DNA of 64,000 bases. It comes from Cunninghamia lanceolata. Taxonomy: Eukaryota > Streptophyta > Pinopsida > Cupressales > Cupressaceae. The DNA is taken from contig BSBN01000293.1 of NCBI GenBank assembly GCA_027924645.1, positions 7,340,501 to 7,404,500 of the forward strand, written 5' to 3'. Position 1 is the first letter of the stretch. The number at the start of each line of letters is the position of its first letter. Shown piece by piece: positions 22,831-32,346 of the stretch. Under the pieces are notes generated by a model. It was not told the origin of the DNA. It was given only the letters and a program-made list of their open reading frames with translations, and searched no databases. The translations under genes were made by a program, and so were the position numbers.

Positions 22831-25800
22831 TTCTCCTCTGGTTGAAAAGAACGCAGCTCCTGCAAGTGAGTGTCTTCAAACTGCTGCCATTGGACGGGAT
22901 CTAACCTCTGCATTTCCCACTCTGTAATCCATGTGCTATCTGTTGGTGGCAATCCTTCCCACTGTACTAAATACTTGTTGTAATGCCCGTGCCGAGTGGA
23001 GATAGTGTTCTTATCAAGAATCTGTGCAATCTTTTCTTTCTTCTTATGGGGAATGTGGTTGTGCCATGACACCTCTGGTTGACTATCTTCAGCATCATCC
23101 TCACCATGGAAGGCATATAAATCAGAAATATTAAACACGGGAGAAATAGCGAGATCATCTGGTAAACTGACCTCATATGCATTATCATTGATCTGCTTTG
23201 TAATTCTGCAAGGACCAATTTTCTTGTACTTCAACTTGTGATATGTTCCAGTAGGAAACCGCTCTTTTCTCAAATATACCATCACTAAGTCACCTTCACT
23301 GAATGTTTGATGTCGCCGACTAGGATCCACTGAATTCTTATACCTCTCATTACTGTCCTGCAACTTCTGTCTCACTGCTTGCTGCAACTGTTGAAGGTGT
23401 TCTGCAAATGCTTCCCCATCATCACTGACCCGATCTTTCATTGGTAGCTGTACCAAATCTAGAACACCCTGAGGATTCCTACCATACACAATCTGGAAAG
23501 GGGACTTTCCTGTTGATCAGTTAACAGAACTATTATAGGCAAATTCGGCCTGGGGTAATGCCAAATCCCATTGTTTTGGCTTTTCTCCAACAATACACCT
23601 CAGCAAATTTCCCAGACTCTGATTAACTACCTCGGTTTGCCCATCTATTTGAGGATGATAGGCACTACTAAACTGTAACTTGGTCCCCATTTTCTTCCAT
23701 AAAGTCCTCCAGAAGTGACTGAGGAATTTGGTATCCCTGTCAGAGGTAATAGTCTTTGGAACACCATGTAGTCTAACAACTTCTGAGAAAAATAACTCTG
23801 CTACCCTCATTGCATCATTAGTCTTCTTACAGGCAATAAAATGAACCATCTTGGAGAACCTATCAACAACTACAAAAATGGAATCATTACCTCGTTGAGT
23901 ATGTGGAAGTCCCAACACAAAGTCCATGCTCAAATCTATCCATGGTGCAACTGGTACTGGTAAGGGCATATACAATCCTGTATTCTGTGAATGTCCCTTA
24001 GCCACTTGGCAGATTCGACACCTTGTTACATACTTAGTTATATCCCTTTTCATCTTTGGCCAGTAATATTTATCTTCTATCAAGGCTATTGTCTTGTCCT
24101 TGCCAAAATGTCCAGCCAACCCACTACTATGCAATTCTCTAATAATGTTGTCCCTCATAGAGCCAGCCGGTATGCATAGTTGTTTTCCTTTAAATAGATA
24201 CCCATCTTGCATAAAATATTCACCCCTAAAGTGATCCAAGTTACCAGATATTGGTGCCTTCAATTGTTCCACAATCTCCCAAAAATCATCATTAGACTCA
24301 TACAAATTTTTGATGGCATCAAAACCAATCACCTCAGCTTCCATTGTGGTCAAAAGTGCAACACGCCTACTTAACGCATCTGCAACCTGATTTTGTTTTC
24401 CAGACTTATGCTTCAACACAAAGTTGTAACCCTGCAAGAAAGAGACCCACTTGGCATGCCTACTATTCAACTTTTTCTGTGTGTTCAAGTACCTCAGTGC
24501 AATATGATCTGTAAACAATACAAACTCCTGGGGAACTAGATAATGTCGCCAATGCCTCAATGCTTGGACAATTGCATAAAATTCCAAATCATAAGTAGAA
24601 TAATTCTTTCTCACTGCATTTAGCTTTTCACTAAAGAAAGCTATAGGTTTGCTAGCTTGGCTAAGTACAGCACCTATTCCTACATGGGAGGCATCACATT
24701 CTACTTCAAATACTTTATCAAAATTTGGCAATGCAAGTATAGGTGCTTCTGTTACCTTTTTCTTCAAGTACTTAAAGCTCTCCTCAGCATCCTTGGTCCA
24801 TACAAACTCCCTCCCTTTGGTGCAATCTGTTATAGGAGCTACAATACTACTGAAATTGCGAATGAACTTTCGATAGAAAGTGGCCAAGCCATGAAAACTT
24901 TTTACCGCTGTGATGCTGCTTGGACTAGGCCATTCTAGGATTGCCCTAACCTTTTCTGGATCCATTCTGACACCATCTTTAGAAATGACAAAGCCTAAAA
25001 AAACCAAACTGTCCTGCATGAACCTACACTTTTTCAAATTGGCATAGAGCTTCTCCTTCCTTAACACACCAAAGATGATCCTCAAGTGTTGTAGATGCTC
25101 TTCTCTGCTGTTACTAAATACCAAAATATCATCAAAATAAACTACCACAAACTTACCAATGTAAGGGCGTAGTATAGTGTTCATCAATCTCATAAATGTG
25201 CTAGGTGCATTTGATAACCCGAATGGCATAACCATCCACTCATATAATCCATCTCCAGTCTTAAAGGCTGTTTTCCACTCATCCCCTTCTCGAATCCGGA
25301 TTTGGTGGTAGCCACTTCGTAAGTCGATCTTGCTAAAATATTTAGCCCCTGCAAGGACATCCATCATGTCCTCCATACGAGGTATAGGAAACTGATACTT
25401 GATGGTAATCTTATTAATTGCTCTGCTATCAGTGCACATCCTCCATGTTCCATCTTTTTTTGGGGTTAACAATGCAGGTACAGCACATGGGCTCATGCTC
25501 TCTCTCACCACACCTTTACTTAGGAGTTCTGTTACTTGCTTATTCATCTCTGCATGCTGTGTTGGATTCATCCTATAAGCTGCTTGGTTGGGTAGAGTTG
25601 CTCCTGGAATCAAATCAATATGATGCTGAATATCTCTCTTTGGCGGTAGACCATCAGGCAATTCATTAGGTAAAACATCACCAAATTCTTTCAACAGCTC
25701 GGCTACTTCTGGGGGAACTGAAATGTCTTCCTCTTCACCTTTTTTCACTACTAATGCATAGCAACACCCTGTCACCTTCATTTCTTTAACAAGATCTCTT

Positions 25801-27416
25801 TCAGACAACATGGTCTCACCTTTTCCTTCATCCTTGAGAGGCAATAAAATCACCTTAGCGCCATCTTTCCAAAAGGTGTATGTGTTTTTCTCTCCATCAT
25901 GCATAACTTTCCTATCATACTGCCATGGCCTTCCCAATAACACATGACAGACATCCATTGGGACAACATCACACCATATCTCATCCTGATAGATCTTCCC
26001 TATGCTAAACTTAATTAGGCATCTTTTATCAACAGTGACTTCATTTCCCTTTTTAAACCATGCAATGCGATACGGATGAGGATGTTTTTCACAGTGTAAA
26101 TTCAATTTGTCTACCATTTCTTTAGAAACCATATTTTCACAACTACCTCCATCAACAATGACTTGACATACCTTGCCACCCGAAGTGCATCTGGTTCTGA
26201 AGATATTGGTTCGAAGCCATGAACCATCAGAGCTTTTGGCTTGTGTTTTCTCCTTCTCTGGAATCACCATTTCTCTTCTCATCATGAGACTTTCTCCCAC
26301 ATCTGGTGGAACCTCCAGTTCTGTCCCTTCCACTTCATGCTGCATTTGAATCGTGTTCACCCTAGGTTGTCCTCCTTGATTTCTTTCTTGCATGTTATAA
26401 TTGGAGCATTCAAATGCCCTATGACCTTCTTCTCCACATCTGAAACAAGTGAAAGGCCTTCTCTGGTTTTCCCATCCTCTACCACTACCATAACCTCTAC
26501 CTCTTTGAAATCCCCTTCCTCGTTCTTGATTTAGAGGATCTTGCCGAGTGTCTACTTGTTTTTCCACACCATGGGATGACTCTCCCCTGCCATAATTTGA
26601 ACCTCCTCGAAATGGGGTTGATGTACCCCTTCTTCCTCCTATATTCCTCTGATGATACTGTCTATTTTGTTTTTCTTCAGCCTTTAGAGCCAATTGGTAA
26701 GCCTCTTCCATATTGTTGAGTCGATGCATGCTCAATTCATCTTGAATAGAAAATTTCAGGCCATTCACATATCTAGCAGCCATTTGTGCATCAGTTTCTT
26801 GATGCTCTATACGTATAGACAGTGTATAAAACTCATTTGTATAATCTTGCACAGAAGAGAGGTTCTGCTTTAAATTTTGAAACCTACGAAAAAGGGTTTG
26901 CGCATAATCTATGGGCAAAAATTTTTCTCTCAACTTCTTCTCCATTTTATTCCATGTCCTGATCTTATCCTTACCTTTCCTTGTTCGTTCCTTTTGAAGA
27001 TGATCCCACCAAATCATTGCATGACCCTTTAATTTGGTGCATGCAAATTTTACCTTCTTCTCCTCTGTCATGGATTTCCATTCAAAAATTTTTCTCATGC
27101 CATTCAACCAGTCTATCAACTCCTCTGGTTTAAGACTACCTGCATAATCTGACACATCTACCTTGATCCCTTCATTTTTCCCTTCTAAGGCCCTGAGCAT
27201 CCTCTCTTCAAAACTCATGCCTTCTAATTCTTCTTCTTCATGTTCTGTATCTTGATTTGCACCTCCTTGACCTATCTCTTCATCAGATTCGTCTCCTCCT
27301 CTACCCAATCTTTGGGTTTCCATCTGTGTTGTAAGTTCTGCTATTTGCCTTTGCAGATTTTGCATTTCTCTATGCATCTGGGCAAGACCGCCTCTTCCTC
27401 TTCCTCTCCCAGCCAT
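22797..27416 (-). pseudogene. Chromovirus Gag-Pol polyprotein, one nonsense codon
   Basis: One frame of about 1540 codons. The start at 27416 (MAGRGRGRGG) was chosen because the frame upstream of it is only primer site and LTR. Order with approximate residues: short coiled coil (10-40), acidic stretch, retrotransposon gag domain (110-240), CCHC knuckle CFRCGEEGHRAFEC (323-336), protease with DGGS in place of DTG/DSG (421), RT with YFDD (758-761), RNase H with CDASHVGIG (906), integrase HHCC (1096-1140), DDE with [14 protein letters not shown] and DGQTEVV (1162-1262), chromodomain (1460-1510) with KYLVQWEG. A TGA at 23517-23519 (codon 1300, in the integrase C-terminal half) is CGA in the inverted copy. 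No frameshift is seen. The frame continues past the polypurine tract into the LTR before its natural stop. Confidence 0.93.
22831..22845 (-). other. Polypurine tract of the chromovirus
   Basis: On the minus strand, accagaggagaa sits directly before the LTR start TGATGCAG, as expected for the plus-strand primer of reverse transcription. It lies inside the polyprotein frame, which continues through it. Confidence 0.85.
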
Positions 27417-27422
27417 CTTCCT

Positions 27423-27434
27423 GCTCTGATACCA
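27423..27434 (-). other. Primer-binding site (tRNA-iMet) of the chromovirus
   Basis: Minus strand TGGTATCAGAGC, the standard plant initiator-Met primer-binding site, 2 bases from the end of the 5' LTR. Confidence 0.95.
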
Positions 27435-27436
27435 AA

Positions 27437-27976
27437 TGATGCAGCACTCAACATTCACTCAACAGAATTGTGCCATTAAACATGAGAGACAAAAATTTGG
27501 AAGCTGAAACATAACAAAATTTCTATTCCTCAACTCTGCTGCTACAATGAGAGAAAAACTCTCTTATATCTAAGAAAACAAAAAAAACAAAAAAATTACC
27601 TTTTTTGGCAGATTTCGACAATCGTCAGATTTTGCCATTTTAGGTAATTTTACAATCATATCTTGAGAATCCAGTTTTTTCCCAAAAAGCTCATAAAGCT
27701 AAGGTAGGACGAAAAACCAACTAACATCCTAAATTCGAAACATGAGTTTCGAGTTATTAAAAAAAGCAACTTTTAAAAAACTAGAAAAAAACACTAATTT
27801 GCTATTTTGAGGGCCAAGATGAAAGTTTGAAGCCCCGAAAAAGTGCCAAGACGAGGTCCAACCCGCTAGGGCAGGTTGGGAAACCACTGGCCACCTCATA
27901 ACGCATCCACCTATAAAATTTAGTAGAAAACCCACATCCGAGTCAAAAGTTATGACCTCCGGAAGTCCCTGCATCA
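27437..27976 (-). repeat. 5' LTR of the chromovirus (540 bp)
   Basis: Perfect 8-bp inverted ends TGATGCAG/CTGCATCA. It is followed on the minus strand by the primer-binding site and preceded by the target sequence tataa. A TATA-like agatataagagag on the minus strand (about 27550-27565) is a plausible core promoter. Confidence 0.93.
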
Positions 27977-28301
27977 TATAAGGTGTTTCATGTAACTTAG
28001 GTTTTCTTCATTTGTTCCCATACCCTTTTTCAGATCACGTTGATGTTTCATCCTAGTTCAACAATTACATTATTCACCCTCTTGTGATTAATGCTTACTG
28101 TTATCATTATGGGATGTTTCTTCCATGTTCTATCTATTTTCCCAAATTTCCTTGTTTGCGGTTTTAGGAATTTCTATTTATTCCAATACTTATTAAATTA
28201 CTTGAATTTCTCCAAGAGATTATCTTTTCTAGCTATATGTGTCAATTGTTTAAGTATTCTTCATGTTCTGTAAAGAAATCTTTTTTCTCTTGTTCTTTCT
28301 A
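27977..28301 (+). repeat. 325-bp flanking duplication, right copy
   Basis: Second copy of 19824-20148. Here the sequence continues naturally into element B (attgctctttctttattg), so this is the original context and the left copy is continuous with the opposite flank. It carries the upstream half of the decayed protease region of element B on the minus strand. Confidence 0.9.
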
Positions 28302-28560
28302 TTGCTCTTTCTTTATTGTTTTCTCTACTCGTTTTATGATTTGATCGTATGTCTTTCTTTGCTAGGGAAAAAGTCTTCTTATTCTCCCTCACTTTATTCC
28401 ACACTTGTGTCAATACTTTTCTTTGTGGTGTATAATCCTTATCACTACCACTACCTTATTTTTCTTTCTCTGTTTAGGTTTTTGTTTTATATTTGGTATT
28501 CATCTTGTGATGAGTTGTCGGTAATGGTATTGGATTCATAAACCTCCACTTTTTGACATT
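28302..28560 (-). other. Element B, gag-protease linker, decayed
   Basis: No motif stands out. By position it joins the second gag zinc knuckle to the protease region. Frames are broken on both strands. Confidence 0.4.
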
Positions 28561-30838
28561 TTATTGTGTTTTGTTGGGGTCTTCTAGTGTTCTCCGCATA
28601 AGGCGTGCTCCTTTAAACCCTTGGAGTTCATCACTCTTTGATTGTGGTGTGACATTCTTGTAATATGTTTGCGCTTTGTTGTAATTAAATATATCACGCT
28701 TAGCACTACCCTATAATCCACATGGTTTCTTCTTGTCTCCCCAACATTCATTTGTGAAATGTCCATGCTTACCACACTTAAAGAAAGTTGCATCATCCCT
28801 CCTCCTACCTCTTCCTTGGCCTCTTCCTCCTCTATAGCTGGTATATTTTCCTCTTTCATCATTACTTTAATTATTCATGTAAGGAAGAGGGTTGGTGTTT
28901 GTATTTTGTAAATTGTTAACATTTATTTGGTTAGCACAATTAGGCTATTTATACTCATGATCTTGAATGTATATGGGTCTTTCTACAAGCCCTTTCATGT
29001 ATGCCATATTTGCATTACCTTTCTTGTTTTTGTGGTGAGCATTGCACCATTGTTTATGTTCATCATCATCCTCTCTTAGTTTGAAACACTGTGAGGGGTA
29101 GTCCTCTATTTCACGGTCATCCCAGTCTCTACATATTCCATAATATAATGTGTTGTTTCTTTTTGGAACTATCTTTAAGTCTACCTTCATTGCTGCAGCC
29201 TTCCTCTCACCTTTTATCATTGGACATTCATTCTGCAAGTGTCCTTTAGTACAATAGGAGTACCAAATTTTAGGTCTTCTTTTTTGTTGATTTTCTCCTT
29301 TTATTAAGATTTCTTGCTGCACTTTTAATTGTTCTAGTTCTAGTTTCAATTTTTCCATCTCCATGTTTTCCTTAGTCTTATCTTGTCTCCACCAATTTTT
29401 TGCCTCTATGAAACATGCTAGGGTAACCACTTCTGAGTATGTAATGAATTATTTCCCATCTAGTGATGTTTTGATGTCAGGGCTTAACCCTGAGATAAAC
29501 CATTCAGTTTTCTTCTTTTTAGTTAGGGGTTCCTCTAACTTCCAAGTGATTTATTTAAACCATCTATCAAAATCCTTATTTGATTCCCCTTCCTTCATTA
29601 CCATATCTTGCATCTTGCTCACACCTTCAACTAGAACCTTTGGTGAATCAAAGTTGTCTAAGAATGCTTGTTTTACCTCATCCCATGTTTTATTATGGTT
29701 GGGGCAGGCCTTCCTATACCATTTCAGGGAATCATTTTAGAGTGTTACAACAAAGTCAAATAGCTTTGTTTGATCCCTTGTTATGTTCTTTCTATTCCAA
29801 ATAGATTCCATAACAAAAACATGTTTTGCTACTTTGATTGTGTCCTTCCTGAATATTGGTAACTTGATTGGTGTATCCATAGGTGGTTCCCTTTGTTTTC
29901 CTGGTGCTTTTGGTGTTGTTTTCTTTGTTTTCTTGGTTTTCTCCTTAGATTTTGTGTTGTACTATAGTTTTATGTTTTCTACCCTTATCTCTTTGTATCT
30001 TGATATTTAAATTATCTCTTCCTAAGATTTCCTCACAATTTCTCCTAATCTCTTCTGCTATTTCCTCTTGCTTATTCACTTATTTATTCTTGACTTATAG
30101 GGTACAGGGGATGACTCTTGGTTTAGGGGTTGCATCTCTTTGAAGTACCTTTTTGCTTTGGGGGATGTCTTTTCATTTGTGAATGACATTTTATTGTTAC
30201 TTAATGGTGTCATTTTTCTAAATGGACTTACCCTTCTAGAACTAACTTCATTGTATACCACATCTTCTTCTCTTCCTCTCATTTTCAATATACTTTGATT
30301 AACTAAGAGATTCACATCAACTGCATTCAATTCTAGGGGTTGGAGATTTTTGATAGTGTCAAGTAGGTGTTCCCATTGTTTATCTATTCTGATATAGACA
30401 TTAGCCAAATTAGGTTAAACTTCAAATTTTCTTCCTATTTGTGGTAGGGTTAAAGTTTGAATATACTCTTCTTCCCGTATCCTTCTTGACTAATCATAGG
30501 CATTGATGCTTCCTCCTAAACTCTTAAGGAGTTTTGTAGCCCTATCCAAATGTGTAGTCAGTGGTCCTGGATTGTCCATACATTTGTTTATTAATTCTAT
30601 GATAGCCCTTATGGCACACTCATCCATTCTTCTTTCCTCTACTAAATTCCTTTCTCTGGAAACACCCACATTGGTGCGCTCAACAACACCCACATTAGTG
30701 CGCTCATCCACTTTTACTTATGTAACTTTTCTAGTGTGTTCCCTTTCTAACTCCTTTGCTTTCTCAATCCTTCTGTGGTAACTTTCCTATTATTCCTGGG
30801 TTTGTCTACACTTCTCTTCCTGGCTCATTTACATTCAT
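28560..30838 (-). pseudogene. Element B: Ty3/gypsy gag, broken
   Basis: Minus-strand reading starts near 30838 (MNVNEPGREV, then a stop). It continues in pieces: ERTNVGV repeated twice (about 30660-30710), a retrotransposon gag domain around FDRWFK, KKKKTEWFISGLSPDIKTSL (about 29460-29560) and a Glu/Lys coiled coil (about 29320-29390). Two CCHC-type knuckles follow, YSYCTKGHLQNEC (about 29240) and FFKCGKHGHFTNEC (about 28755). In both, the first cysteine is replaced (Y, F). Several stops and frameshifts are present. The order and direction agree with the 5' LTR at 31128-31643. Confidence 0.75.
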
Positions 30839-31127
30839 GTTTTAATGGTTTCATTAATTTCTCTTAGTTTCTTGTTATCCCCTTTTCTCATGGATGTTTT
30901 AGATTTGGTATGACATTAATCCTTATGTATCCCATGTTTATCTCATCTTGAAGAGGTACATCTTTTCAAGGATCTTTTTAGATCCTCCCCCATTCCATTT
31001 GTTGTCGCTTAAGTGTCTGCTCCCCTCTCACAATGGTAGGAATTAAAAGATTTCTACCGCAACTCTTGAAAAAAAAATCTCCCTACTTCATCACTATCCT
31101 TACTAGGGTCTCGGCAACAGAACTAAG
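30839..31127 (-). other. Element B leader and candidate primer-binding region
   Basis: Between the 5' LTR and gag. On the minus strand the LTR end is followed within a few bases by ttctgttgccgagaccc (about 31108-31124). The position fits a primer-binding site, but it is not the iMet type and I cannot assign the tRNA. The rest is featureless leader. Confidence 0.4.
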
Positions 31128-31328
31128 TGTTGGCAAGAGAAATTAGGATACAATCTAGAGATCTAAACCTAGGTTAGTCTTATGTAGTCTATTTATACCC
31201 CAATAGTAATAGTGATAGATGAGAAGTACATATAGAAAAGAGATATGACAATGTGGTAGGATTACATGCAAGTAAACATATAAAACAATATAGAACACTC
31301 ATCATCATAGCTAATGCTCCTTATATCT

Positions 31329-31401
<73 letters not shown>

Positions 31402-31643
31402 CATGGTATAATCATATACAAAGGCAAATCTATGTCTTTGCTCTATACATATATCACTCTATTGTCCTCTCATCTCTCTTATCTCTTACATTGTTACATA
31501 CATATCATATATCCATATATAGTATCTAGGGGTGTGTCCTTGGTGTGACACCTTTCTATCTTCTTCCCATGTCAGCCTAATGCTTTGTACATCCTTTGTG
31601 CTACCTTGTGGTGACTTCTCCTACTCCAAATGTGGTGCCAACA
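31128..31643 (-). repeat. 5' LTR of element B (516 bp)
   Basis: Perfect 8-bp inverted ends TGTTGGCA (31128) and TGCCAACA (31636-31643). It lies directly upstream (minus strand) of the element B leader and gag. It contains a long AT microsatellite. I see no matching 3' LTR in the window, so the 3' part of element B is missing or beyond recognition. It is inserted in the LINE endonuclease region. Confidence 0.8.
31331..31398. repeat. (AT)n microsatellite, about 34 repeats
   Basis: Uninterrupted TA/AT dinucleotide run inside the element B LTR. Confidence 0.97.
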
Positions 31644-32346
31644 ATCTTTATGCTGGAACCACATTGATTCAAATTTGAAGGGAGCCTTATAAAGGTAAGG
31701 ATGGGAATCTTCCTAAACAAAATCAATGGGGAAGTGATCAGAGCCTAACAAGGGAGAGATAAAGGAGGCAAAAATTTCCATGAGAATCAAGCAACTAATT
31801 AGAAGATAAACAAAACCTGTCAAGACACTATACAATCAAAAGAAAGGATTTTCTTCTATTTGACAAAGTAAATCTACCATTTTTAGGAGAACAATCATCT
31901 AGATGATTAGTAGAAATAAAAATTACAAAGTCCTCAATAACTCTGGGTGGTGGCAAGATACCTCCAGATTTTTCCTCTAAAGATAAGATAGTATTGAAAT
32001 ACCCTACAACTACCAAATGTTCATTCTTGAGGAGAGATAAAGAAATATATACTTCTTCCCCAACTTCTCATTCTCCCACCATCATGTTTGGCCCATAAAC
32101 ATTATACAAAAAAAACTAAAATTTGTTTCCCAAACAAGTAACCTTCATAAGAATCTAATTTTCTTTACTCGCTATTATAGAAATGGAAATAGATTTCTCA
32201 TTCTATAAAAGGACCAGGCCACTTGATGCTCCATAAGATTCTACCAAAAAATATTTCCATTTTGTCAACCAACAAAAAATTGAGTGACCGGTCTATTTTA
32301 CTAGTTTTGTCTCTTGCAACAAAATAATGTACGAACCCTTAGAATC
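31644..32346 (-). pseudogene. LINE (L1-type) endonuclease domain, C-terminal part, decayed
   Basis: Minus-strand order of apurinic-endonuclease-like motifs: IILLQETKLVK (about 32300-32325, the catalytic Glu), FLYNVYGPN (about 32085-32110), VVVGYFNTILSLEEKSGG (about 31955-32012, where the usual GDFN Asp is Tyr), FTLSNRRK (about 31845-31870) and GSDHFPI (31724-31744, the SDH box). In-frame stops show decay. The N-terminal part is at 62087-62200, on the other side of the LARD-like element. The reverse transcriptase should lie to the left but is replaced by element B and other DNA; I do not find it in the window. Confidence 0.85.

Larger units (their letters stand above)
22647..27976 (-). mobile_element. 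Ty3/gypsy chromovirus, nearly intact, 3' LTR truncated
   Basis: Order on the minus strand: full 5' LTR (27437-27976), initiator-Met primer-binding site, one gag-pol-chromodomain frame, polypurine tract, then only the first 184 bp of the 3' LTR (22647-22830). The LTR has perfect 8-bp inverted ends (TGATGCAG...CTGCATCA). Right of the 5' LTR is tataa, the presumed target site. On the other side there is no direct target duplication; instead come the inverted pol copy and 325 bp of duplicated flank. It is inserted in the protease region of element B. The single-ORF design with a C-terminal chromodomain and an iMet primer site are hallmarks of plant chromoviruses. Confidence 0.92.

Noticed and set aside
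24649..27479. Plus-strand frames within the chromovirus coding region
   Set aside because: Shadows of the minus-strand polyprotein; the same antisense frames reappear in the inverted pol copy.
20149..27976. Two independent chromovirus insertions in opposite orientation
   Set aside because: The plus-strand copy lacks LTRs, priming sites and its own target duplication, and its ends join directly to the 325-bp flank copy and to the truncated LTR; one complex event explains it better.
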